Shown here in pieces: positions 50,276 to 57,524 of a stretch of 64,000 nt of DNA. The notes below the pieces were generated by a model that was not told where the DNA came from, did not search any database, and worked only from the letters and a program-made list of their open reading frames with translations. A program made the translations under genes and the position numbers. The stretch is from DATKRB01 sp035532415 (GTDB taxonomy: Bacteria > Actinomycetota > Acidimicrobiia > Acidimicrobiales > RAAP-2): the NCBI GenBank assembly GCA_035532415.1, contig DATKRB010000071.1, positions 42,481 through 106,480 of the forward strand, read 5' to 3'. How positions within the stretch are numbered: position 1 is the first letter of the stretch; every line of letters begins with the position of its first letter.

Positions 50276-51582
50276 CCTCGGGTGACCGCGGGCTCATGCT
50301 CGAGCTCACCGCCGAGCGGAGGGCTCCCCTGGCGGGGCTCGTCGAGGCCTGGCTGTCGCGGCGCTCCCCGGAAGGGAAGGGGGACGTGCCCGTGGTGGTC
50401 CCCGGGCACCGGGTGGAGGTCCGTGAGGTGGAGGTCCTCCTCGCCGGGCGGCCGGGACTGCTCGACGTGCTGGCCGACGTCGACGGCCACGGGATGCATG
50501 CGGTGCTCGGTGTGCGCGCCGACGGCGGCGAGCAGGCCCCCGAGCCGGGCGGCGACGGCCGGGGACTGGGGCTCATTCACGACGACGAGGGCCTGGCCTC
50601 GGTGATCGACGCCTTGCACGACACCGAGCTGGCTCCCCTCGTGCTGGCCGCCGTCACCGGGCGGGAACCCGAGCGCGAGACGGTCAACCTGGTGAGGGAC
50701 GACGACGACGAGACCGTCGTCGAATTCGACGCCCGGTGCTGTCTCACGGTCTTCCCCCGGGTGCTCGAGGGGCCCCACCGGGGAGTGGAGATGCTGCTGG
50801 CCCTCGACGAGGCGGGGTTCAACCACCTCGCCGCGCCCTTGGCCGTCTGGCGTCGGGGCGGGCACGATCTCGGGGTGGTGCAGGAGCTCCTCGCGGGCAG
50901 CGCCGGGGGCTGGGCGCTCGCCCTCACCTCGCTCCGGGACCTGTACGGGTCGGGCGGGCGGCCCGAGGAGGCGGGTGGCGACTTCGGGCCCGAGGCACAG
51001 GCGCTGGGCACGATGACCGCCCGGATGCACCTGGCGCTGGACCGGGCCTTCGGGCGCGAGGTGGCGAGCGTCGCCGAATTGGCCGACCAGGTGGAAGCCG
51101 GCGTCGCGCGGATCGACCCGACGTTGCTGAGGGGCGAAGGTGCCCTGGCGGCCCTGGCCCGGGTGCGGGCCTCCGGCGTCCGGGCGCCGATGATCCGCAC
51201 CCACGGGGACTTCCACCTCGGCCGGACGGCCCGCACCGACCTCGGTTGGGTGGTCTCCGACTGCTCGCCGGGGGGTCAGCCCCCCGGAGCGGACGCCCCG
51301 GCCTTCCGCTCCCCCCTTGCCGACGTCGTCGACATGCTCTGGTCGATGCACCACGTGTCGGCGGTGGCCACTGCGGAGCGGGACCCGACCGGCCGCGGCG
51401 GTCCCACCTCGCTGGCTCGGGCGTGGGCGTCGCGGAACCGGGGCGCCTTCCTGACGGCGTACCTGGCCACCCCGGGGATCGAGGACCTCGTCGGGGCCGA
51501 CCGGGCGTTGGTGCGCGACCTGGTGACCGTGTTGGAGCTCGAGCGGGCGACGACCCTCGCCGCGCAGAGCACGCCTGGCTGA
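50272..51582 (+). CDS. mak: Maltokinase (Pep2/Mak family), divergent motif
   Basis: An aminoglycoside-phosphotransferase-like kinase expected to make maltose-1-phosphate from maltose (436 aa). The N-terminal cap domain is family-like (PVVVPGHRVEVREVEVLL). The kinase core has a catalytic THGDFHLGR (Asp313), followed by TDLGWVVSDCSPGG, where the normal DFEGEP metal motif is altered: Asp330 is kept but the next residues are not. The GTG overlaps treS by 4 nt. Position and fold support maltokinase; full activity is uncertain. No glgE or glgB is in the window. Confidence 0.8.
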   Translation: MTSGDRGLMLELTAERRAPLAGLVEAWLSRRSPEGKGDVPVVVPGHRVEVREVEVLLAGRPGLLDVLADVDGHGMHAVLGVRADGGEQAPEPGGDGRGLGLIHDDEGLASVIDALHDTELAPLVLAAVTGREPERETVNLVRDDDDETVVEFDARCCLTVFPRVLEGPHRGVEMLLALDEAGFNHLAAPLAVWRRGGHDLGVVQELLAGSAGGWALALTSLRDLYGSGGRPEEAGGDFGPEAQALGTMTARMHLALDRAFGREVASVAELADQVEAGVARIDPTLLRGEGALAALARVRASGVRAPMIRTHGDFHLGRTARTDLGWVVSDCSPGGQPPGADAPAFRSPLADVVDMLWSMHHVSAVATAERDPTGRGGPTSLARAWASRNRGAFLTAYLATPGIEDLVGADRALVRDLVTVLELERATTLAAQSTPG

Positions 51583-51589
51583 TCTCCGG

Positions 51590-52573
51590 TCAGCTGGTGA
51601 GGACCGCGGCCCGCAGGTTCTCGGCAGCGTCCTCGGGTGCCACGACGTTGACGGCCACCCCGGTGCCCATCTCAAAGCCGGCCCGGGTCGTCACCTTCGG
51701 CCAGATGTGCGCGTGCCAGTGGAACGGCTCGTTGACCCGGTACGGGGCCGAATGGAAGACGAGGTTGTAGGCGACGTCGCCGAGGCGGTCGCGGAGCTGC
51801 CCGAGGCAGATGCGCAGCGCCCGGCCCGCCGACACCAGGTCCTCGGTCGAGCTCCGGTAGAGGTGCGGGGAGTGGGAGCGGGGGATGACGAGCATCTCGT
51901 AGGGGACCGCGCTCCAGAAGGGGCAGACCACCACCACCCTGTTGTCGGAGTAGATGACCCGGTACCCGGCGTCCTCTTCCGCCTCCACCGTCGTGCACAG
52001 CAGGCAGCGGCCCACGAACCGGGCGAACCGAGCCTGTTCCTCGGCCAGCTCCCGGGGGACGAAGGACATGCCGAGCAGCTGCGCGTGGGGATGCTCGACC
52101 GAGGCGCCCGCCTCCCGGCCGGAGTTGACGATCGCTTGGCTGTACCGAAGGTTCGGGCGCTGGGAGTGCTCCTCGATCCGGTCGCGCAACGCGGCCATGA
52201 CCAGGCCCGTCTGCTCGTCGGAGAGCATCGACCACGAGGCGTCGTGCTCGGGGGAGAGGACCAGCACCTCGTGGATCCCACCGGCAGTCGCCTGGGTGAA
52301 GACCGGGCCCCGGTTGGTCACGACGAACGGATCGTCGCCGTCGAACGCCGGGTACAGGTTGGGGACCACCCGGACGAGCCACCGGCCGCTCGGGCCGTAG
52401 GTCTCGAGCGCCGGCGGGGTGCTCTCCTCGTTGCCCGGGCAGAACGGACAGGGCCTGGTGGTGTCCTCCTGCACGGGAGCCGACGGGACCGAGAACGCGA
52501 ACGGGCGGTCGGCTCGACCGATGCTCACGACCACCCACCGACCCGAGAGGGGGTCGAGGCGAAGCTGGTTCAT
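51590..52573 (-). CDS. galT: Galactose-1-phosphate uridylyltransferase
   Basis: The Leloir enzyme exchanging UDP between glucose and galactose phosphates (327 aa). The active-site motif is ASVEHPHAQLLG (His-Pro-His, the second His as nucleophile). A zinc-type CPFCPGNE lies near the N-terminus, followed by RVVPNLYPAF and HWHAHIWPK. An alternative ATG lies 6 nt upstream. The gene is convergent with the maltokinase gene, with 7 bp between stops. No other gal genes are adjacent, so a related nucleotidyl role cannot be excluded. Confidence 0.88.
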   Translation of the reverse strand: MNQLRLDPLSGRWVVVSIGRADRPFAFSVPSAPVQEDTTRPCPFCPGNEESTPPALETYGPSGRWLVRVVPNLYPAFDGDDPFVVTNRGPVFTQATAGGIHEVLVLSPEHDASWSMLSDEQTGLVMAALRDRIEEHSQRPNLRYSQAIVNSGREAGASVEHPHAQLLGMSFVPRELAEEQARFARFVGRCLLCTTVEAEEDAGYRVIYSDNRVVVVCPFWSAVPYEMLVIPRSHSPHLYRSSTEDLVSAGRALRICLGQLRDRLGDVAYNLVFHSAPYRVNEPFHWHAHIWPKVTTRAGFEMGTGVAVNVVAPEDAAENLRAAVLTS

Positions 52574-52786
52574 GGACATCGATTCGTTCGCATGGGTCGA
52601 ACCCCGTCTCTCCTCTGGGCGGCGCTCGGGGGGTGCGCACCGTTTTCCTGTGGATCCAGGGTAGTGCCGCCGCGACCGGCATGGGTCTATACCCCCCCGG
52701 GCTTCGGGCAACGGGGGCGATCCTCGGCCGGTCCCCGACGGCCGGGTCGGTCCCCGCGGCCCGAGTCGCCCGGCGAGAATGTCCCG

Positions 52787-53332
52787 ATGCGCCCCGTCCT
52801 CCACCCGATCGCCCGGCCGCCGGCGGCACTGACCGGACCGGGGTACGACGTGGTCCTCCTCCTGCACCTGGCCTGCGTCCTGATCGGGCTCCTGACGGTG
52901 GTGGTGAGCGGGGTCTCGGCCGCCCGCCTGGCGGCGGTCCCCCCGGGATCCCGGCCCGGTGAGGCGTTGCTCCGCTACTACGCCCCCGGGACCAACTGGG
53001 CGGGCCGGGCCATTTACGGCGTGCCCGTCTTCGGGCTCGCGCTGCTGGCCCAGTCGGAAGGCGCCTTCGGCCTGGGACAGGGCTGGGTCCTGGGAGGCCT
53101 GCTCGTATGGGTCCTGGTCGCCGCCGCCGCGGAGGGGCTGTTGTGGCCGACCGAGCGCCGGATCCGGTCCTTGCTGGCGGCGCCGGGGGCCGGGCCCCCG
53201 GCGCGGGCCGCCACGGTCACCGGTACCGCGCCCGGGGAGATCCACCGGCTGTGCCGGAGGGCGACGGGGGTGTCGGCGGCGTTGGTCGTGGCGCTCGTGG
53301 TCGGATCGGTCCTGATGGTCGTCCAACCCTGA
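52787..53332 (+). CDS. Small integral membrane protein, DUF2269-like
   Basis: A 181-residue protein with four hydrophobic segments (about 22-45, 75-92, 98-115 and 158-178). It resembles DUF2269 proteins by size, by topology and by an early His in the first helix (LLLHLACVLIGL), but this is a weak match. The ATG at 52787 follows GAGAAT by 6 nt, another leaderless-like start. The cytoplasmic loop is Ala/Pro-rich. The function is unknown. Confidence 0.65.
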   Translation: MRPVLHPIARPPAALTGPGYDVVLLLHLACVLIGLLTVVVSGVSAARLAAVPPGSRPGEALLRYYAPGTNWAGRAIYGVPVFGLALLAQSEGAFGLGQGWVLGGLLVWVLVAAAAEGLLWPTERRIRSLLAAPGAGPPARAATVTGTAPGEIHRLCRRATGVSAALVVALVVGSVLMVVQP

Positions 53333-53374
53333 TCCGGGGCCGCACCGGGCCCGAAGGGCGGGCCGGGTGCGGCC

Positions 53375-54070
53375 TCAGCCCGGGCAGGGCGGGCCGCCGG
53401 CCACGGCGGCGGAGGGGACGAGATCGGGAAGGGGTCCCTCCAGCAGCTCCCGGGCGCGATCGAGGCGACCGTCGCGGACCAGCCGGGGAAGGGGGCCGTT
53501 CAACAGGGCCTGCCAGTCGACCGACTCGGTCGATCGACCGGCCGCCTTCACGCGCTGACGGGCCGACTCGAGCAACGCGGCGAGGACCCCGAGGTCCGGT
53601 CCGAGCTCGGCGGCGATGCGCCGGCGCAGCCAGGTTGCGAGCGCCGGGCTGGCGCCGCCGGTGGAGACGGCCACGCTGACCGGGCCGTCGCGATGGACCG
53701 AGGGCAGGAAGAAGGTGCAGTGCTCCGCGTCGTCGGCGCTGTTGACCCAGACCCCGGCCGCGTCGGCGTCGGCTGCGACGGCGCGGTCGACCTCGGCGAT
53801 GCCGGTGGCGGTGACCACCAGCCGGAACCCGGCGGCCTCGCCCGGTCGATAGGGGCGCCGCCGGACGGTGAGCGAGCCCGGCCCCGCCCCGCCCCCGTGC
53901 GCCTGCTCGACGATCGCCGGGTCGATCACCGGCGCCACCAGGGTCACGTCCGCCCCGCAGGACAGCAGGCCGCCGGACTTGCGGGCGGCGACCCGTCCCC
54001 CGCCGACGACCAGGCACCGGCGGCCCTCGACGCGGAGGGCCACGGGATAGACCGGGCTCGCGGATCCCAC
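53375..54070 (-). CDS. cysG: Precorrin-2 dehydrogenase/sirohydrochlorin ferrochelatase
   Basis: The CysG N-terminal half (Met8-like, 231 aa), converting precorrin-2 to siroheme, the cofactor of the sulfite reductase encoded nearby. The NAD-binding start is LRVEGRRCLVVGGGRVAARKSGGLL. VVTATG, VNSADDAEHCTFFLPSVHRDG and VSTGGASPALATWLR follow. It lacks the C-terminal methyltransferase domain of full CysG, so the SAM step must be encoded elsewhere. It is the last gene of the leftward cysD-cysN unit, 19 bp after cysN. Confidence 0.9.
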   Translation of the reverse strand: MGSASPVYPVALRVEGRRCLVVGGGRVAARKSGGLLSCGADVTLVAPVIDPAIVEQAHGGGAGPGSLTVRRRPYRPGEAAGFRLVVTATGIAEVDRAVAADADAAGVWVNSADDAEHCTFFLPSVHRDGPVSVAVSTGGASPALATWLRRRIAAELGPDLGVLAALLESARQRVKAAGRSTESVDWQALLNGPLPRLVRDGRLDRARELLEGPLPDLVPSAAVAGGPPCPG

Positions 54071-54089
54071 CGCCGGTCTGCCCGGCGGC

Positions 54090-55430
54090 TCAGGCGGGCG
54101 GGTCGGCGGTGGCCAGCTCGGGCCGGCCCACCATCCCCGCTGCCACTGTGATGTTGGTCGTCTCGTCGACCAGGACGAAGCTGCCGGTGATGCGGTCCCG
54201 CCGGTAGGGGTCGACGGCGAGCGGGGTGGCGGTGGCCAGCTCGACGATCCCGATGTCGTTGTCGCCGAGCTCGTCGACCGGATCGAGACGGAGCTCGTTG
54301 ACGTCGAGCCGCGCGCTGACGGTGACGACCCTGGCGGGGGTCGCCCTGGTGGTGTGCTTCAAGCGCAGCCGGTCCCCGGCCCGAAGGGGCCGCTCGCCGA
54401 ACCAGCAGACCGTCGCCCCGATCTCGGTGGTGACCTCGGGCGGCTCGTCGGCGGCCGCGATGAGGTCACCGCGCGAGACGTCGACGTCGTCGGTCAGGTG
54501 GACCGACACCGACAGCCCCACCGGTGCCACGTCGAGAGGTCCGTCGAACGTCTCGACGCTGGCGATGGTGGTCCGGCGCCCGGCGGGGAGGACCAGCACC
54601 TCGTCTCCCGGCCGGAGCGCCCCGCCGTTGACCATCCCGGCGTAGCTCCGCCCACCACCGGGGTGGCGGAGCACCCATTGGACGGGCAGGCGTGAGCCGG
54701 TTCCGTGGTGGGCACCCTGCACAGAGGCCCAGCGCCCGGCCGGGGCCAGCTCGAGCGCCTCCATCACGGTGGGGCCCTCGTACCAGGGGGCGGCGACGGA
54801 CCGGTCGACGACGTTGTCCCCGTGGAGCGCCGAGATGGGGACGACCGTGCACGAGGCGACGCCGAGCCGCCGTGCCAGGGCCGTCATCTCGGAGGCCACC
54901 CGGTCGTACGCCGCGCGGTCCCAGCCGGCCAGGTCCATCTTGTTCGCGCAGACGAGGATCTGGTCGACGCCGAGCAGGGCGGCGATGCAGGTGTGCCGGC
55001 GCGTCTGCTCCTGCAGCCCTCCGGTCACGTCCACCACCACCAGGGCCAGGTCGGCCGTGGAGGCCCCGGTCGCCATGTTGCGCGTGTACTGCACGTGACC
55101 CGGGCAGTCGGCGATCACGAACTTCCGGGTGGGCGTCGCCGCGTACCGGTAGGCGACGTCGATGGTGATGCCCTGCTCCCGCTCGGCCCGCAGGCCGTCC
55201 GTGACGAAGGAGAGGTCGACCTCGCCGACGCCGCGACGGAGCGATGCCTCGGCCACCGCCTCGAGCTGGTCGTCGAAGAGCAGCCGCGTGTCGAAGAGCA
55301 GGCGGCCGATCAGGGTGGACTTGCCGTCGTCCACCGAGCCGACGGCGGCGAACCGGAGAAGGTCCATCACGCCCCCGGCCCCGGGGCCGGGGGGGGAACC
55401 CGATGACGGGGTGCCGGTCAGAGCTCGCAT
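54090..55430 (-). CDS. cysN: Sulfate adenylyltransferase subunit 1 (GTPase)
   Basis: The GTP-hydrolysing large subunit of ATP sulfurylase (446 aa), driving APS formation from sulfate. GTPase motifs are GSVDDGKST (G1), EQGITIDVAYRY (G2), DCPGHVQYTRNMATGAS (G3), NKMD (G4). EF-Tu-like domains 2 and 3 follow. There is no fused APS kinase (CysC), which fits use of APS directly by CysH. The ATG at 55430 begins 3 nt after the cysD stop; an internal ATG (MDLLRFAA) 63 nt later is the common family start. Confidence 0.94.
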   Translation of the reverse strand: MRALTGTPSSGSPPGPGAGGVMDLLRFAAVGSVDDGKSTLIGRLLFDTRLLFDDQLEAVAEASLRRGVGEVDLSFVTDGLRAEREQGITIDVAYRYAATPTRKFVIADCPGHVQYTRNMATGASTADLALVVVDVTGGLQEQTRRHTCIAALLGVDQILVCANKMDLAGWDRAAYDRVASEMTALARRLGVASCTVVPISALHGDNVVDRSVAAPWYEGPTVMEALELAPAGRWASVQGAHHGTGSRLPVQWVLRHPGGGRSYAGMVNGGALRPGDEVLVLPAGRRTTIASVETFDGPLDVAPVGLSVSVHLTDDVDVSRGDLIAAADEPPEVTTEIGATVCWFGERPLRAGDRLRLKHTTRATPARVVTVSARLDVNELRLDPVDELGDNDIGIVELATATPLAVDPYRRDRITGSFVLVDETTNITVAAGMVGRPELATADPPA

Positions 55431-55433
55431 GGG

Positions 55434-56504
55434 TCAGAAGTACCCTTCGCGCTTGCGGTCCTCCATCGAGGTCTCGGAGAACCGGTCGTCGGCCCTGGTC
55501 GCTCCCCGCTCGGACACGCGTGAGCCGGCCACCTCGTCGACGATCTCCGCGACGGTGAGGGCGGACGACCGGACGGCTCCGGTGCAGGTGGCGTCCCCGA
55601 CCGTTCGGAAGCGGACGGTCGCCTCCTCCACCTGCTCGCCCGACGCGGGCGTGACCCACTCGCTCACCGCGAGCAACATGCCGTCGCGTTGGACGACCGG
55701 GCGCCGGTGCGCGTAGTAGATGGACGGGAGCTCGATCCGCTCGCGGGCGATGTACTGCCAGACATCGAGCTCGGTCCAGTCCGAGAGGGGGAAGGCCCGG
55801 AAGTGCTCCCCGGGCCGGAGCCCGGCCTGGTAGAGGTGCCACAGCTCGGGACGCTGCCGCTTGGGGTCCCACTGGCCGAACGAGTCCCGGAACGAGAACA
55901 CCCGTTCCTTGGCCCGGGCCTTGTCCTCGTCGCGCCGGGCGCCGCCGAGGCACGCGTCGAAGCCGTGCAGGGCGATGGCGTCGAGCAGCGTGGTGGTCTG
56001 CAGCCGGTTGCGCATGGCGCCGGGGCCGGGGTCCGCGACCCTCCCCTGGTCGATGGAGTCCTGCACGCCGGCCACCAGCAGCCGTTCACCGATCTGCTCG
56101 ACCGCCCGGTCGCGGTACTCGAGCACCTCGCCGAAGTTGTGCCCGGTGTCGACGTGCAGGACGGGAAAGGGCAGCCCGCCGGGCCGGAACGCCTTCACCG
56201 CCAGATGGAGCAGGACGGCGGAGTCCTTCCCCCCGCTGAACAGCAGCACGGGCCGCTCGGACTCGGCGGCCACCTCCCGCATGATGAAGACGGCATGCGA
56301 CTCGAGCAGCTCGAGATGGTCGATCCGCCCGGTGCTCCCGGCCCCGTCCGGGGCGGTGCCAGGAGGACGCCCTCGGCCGGCGGCCTGGGCGGCCTGGGCA
56401 GCCGGGGCGGCCGGCGCGACCTGGGCAGCCGGGGCGGCCGGCGCGAAGACGTCGACGGGCTCGACCCGTGACCTGCTCGTCGCGTAGGACCCCGTGGTGC
56501 TCAT
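55434..56504 (-). CDS. cysD: Sulfate adenylyltransferase subunit 2
   Basis: The catalytic ATP-pyrophosphatase subunit of ATP sulfurylase (356 aa). The PP-loop is PVLLFSGGKDSAVLLHLA, with HVDTGHNF, GARRDEDKARAKERVFSFRD, FPLSDWTELDVWQYI and MEDRKREGYF at the C-terminus. An Ala/Pro/Gln-rich N-terminal extension of about 55 residues, encoded by imperfect repeats near 56395-56450, is unusual. It is divergent from cysH. Confidence 0.94.
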   Translation of the reverse strand: MSTTGSYATSRSRVEPVDVFAPAAPAAQVAPAAPAAQAAQAAGRGRPPGTAPDGAGSTGRIDHLELLESHAVFIMREVAAESERPVLLFSGGKDSAVLLHLAVKAFRPGGLPFPVLHVDTGHNFGEVLEYRDRAVEQIGERLLVAGVQDSIDQGRVADPGPGAMRNRLQTTTLLDAIALHGFDACLGGARRDEDKARAKERVFSFRDSFGQWDPKRQRPELWHLYQAGLRPGEHFRAFPLSDWTELDVWQYIARERIELPSIYYAHRRPVVQRDGMLLAVSEWVTPASGEQVEEATVRFRTVGDATCTGAVRSSALTVAEIVDEVAGSRVSERGATRADDRFSETSMEDRKREGYF

Positions 56505-56598
56505 GCGGTCGTGCCCCTTCGCATCCGTTCGCCTCCGTGCGTCCGGGATCTGCTCGCCGGTCCCCCCGCTCGCCCGTCCCCGGGGTGGCCCCGAAACT

Positions 56599-56613
56599 TG
56601 ACCATTTCGGTCA
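56599..56613. promoter_or_regulatory. Palindromic operator candidate in the cys control region
   Basis: TGACC-ATTTC-GGTCA is a perfect 5-bp inverted repeat, two bases before a TATACT box. Its place between the two sulfur operons suggests a sulfur regulator site; the binding protein is unknown. Confidence 0.5.
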
Positions 56614-56615
56614 TG

Positions 56616-56621
56616 TATACT
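56616..56621 (+). promoter_or_regulatory. -10 box (TATACT) for the cysH operon
   Basis: TATACT is the best -10 match in this gap on the plus strand, with no convincing -35. It would give a cysH leader of about 210 nt running through the tandem repeats. On the minus strand the same bases fit TATACA with TTGTTC 17 bp away, a possible cysD promoter. Confidence 0.35.
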
Positions 56622-56770
56622 CCCAAGAAGTCGACCGAACAAGTCGGGTTTTGCACCGGGTCCGCCCGGGCCGGCGGGCTGGCGGGCCGGCGGGCTGGGA
56701 GCCACCTCGTCCCTGTCATGGCGGTGGCGGTGGCGGGGTCGTGGCGGTGGCGAGGTCGTGGCGGTGGCGG

Positions 56771-56818
56771 GGCACGCAGCAGGCGAGGCACGCAGCAGGC
56801 GAGGCACGCAGCAGGTGT
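56771..56818. repeat. Three 16-bp tandem repeats before cysH
   Basis: GGCACGCAGCAGGCGA occurs twice exactly (56771-56786, 56787-56802) and once with two changes at its end (56803-56818), and a fourth partial copy runs into the cysH ribosome site. Confidence 0.88.
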
Positions 56819-56839
56819 GGCACGAGGAGAGGAGTGGCC

Positions 56840-57523
56840 GTGACCGAGGCAACGACGCTGGGGACGCCGGCAGAGCTGGTCGAGGAACTGGCGGGGATCG
56901 ACGCCGAGCTCCAGACCGCCCCCGCCGGCAAGGTCGTGTCGTGGTGCGTCGAGCGCTTCGGCCGATCGACGGTCGCCGCCGCCTCGTTTCAGGACGTGGT
57001 TCTCATCGACCTGGTCGTGGCCGCCGATCCGGGGATGGAGGTGGTGTTCCTGAACACCGGGGCGCACTTCCCCGAGACCCTGCAGTTCGTGGAGGAGATC
57101 CGCGACCGCTACCGGCTGAACCTGCGCGTGACCCACCCCGGACCCGAGGCCGCCCCCACGCCGTGCGGCTCGGACGGGTGCTGCCGGCTCCGCAAGGTGG
57201 AGCCGCTCCGGCGGGCGCTCGAGGGCCGGGACGCCTGGCTCACGGCGCTCAAGCGGGTGGATGCGCCGACCCGCGCGGCGGCGCCGATCGTCGAGTGGGA
57301 CGGCACCTTCGGGCTGGTGAAGGTCAACCCTCTGGCCACCTGGACGGACGACGACATCGCGAGCTACCTGGTCGACCACGGGCTCCCCTCGCACCCGCTC
57401 GTCTCGCAGGGTTACCTCTCCATCGGGTGCGCTCCCACCACCCGACCGGTCGGTCCGGGCGAGGACCCCCGGTCGGGCCGGTGGTCGGGCTCCGACAAGG
57501 TCGAGTGCGGGCTGCACGGCTGA
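56840..57523 (+). CDS. cysH: APS reductase, with an altered cluster motif
   Basis: Reduces adenosine-5'-phosphosulfate to sulfite (227 aa). The PAPS/APS reductase fold has ASFQDVVLIDLV, VVFLNTGAHFPET, VNPLATWTDDDIASYL and the C-terminal catalytic VECGLHG (Cys223). APS reductases bind [4Fe-4S] through CC and CXXC. Here CC is C114-C115, but the second pair reads C197-A-P-T200, so one expected Cys is missing. The GTG at 56840 is 7 nt after GAGAGGAG; a GTG 6 nt upstream is possible. Its stop is one base before the sulfite reductase ATG. Confidence 0.9.
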   Translation: MTEATTLGTPAELVEELAGIDAELQTAPAGKVVSWCVERFGRSTVAAASFQDVVLIDLVVAADPGMEVVFLNTGAHFPETLQFVEEIRDRYRLNLRVTHPGPEAAPTPCGSDGCCRLRKVEPLRRALEGRDAWLTALKRVDAPTRAAAPIVEWDGTFGLVKVNPLATWTDDDIASYLVDHGLPSHPLVSQGYLSIGCAPTTRPVGPGEDPRSGRWSGSDKVECGLHG

Positions 57524-57524
57524 G

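Larger units (their letters stand above)
56505..56839. other. Divergent cysD-cysH control region
   Basis: A 335-bp gap. It contains the inverted repeat at 56599-56613, a -10-like TATACT at 56616-56621, and two families of tandem repeats (GTGGCG-rich 17-mers near 56720-56770 and 16-mers at 56771-56818). The rest holds no believable gene; open frames here are repeat translations. Confidence 0.6.

Noticed and set aside
56468..56839. Upstream extension of the cysH frame through the tandem repeats
   Set aside because: The peptide is Gly/Arg/Trp-rich repeat translation; a ribosome site and the normal family start lie at 56840.
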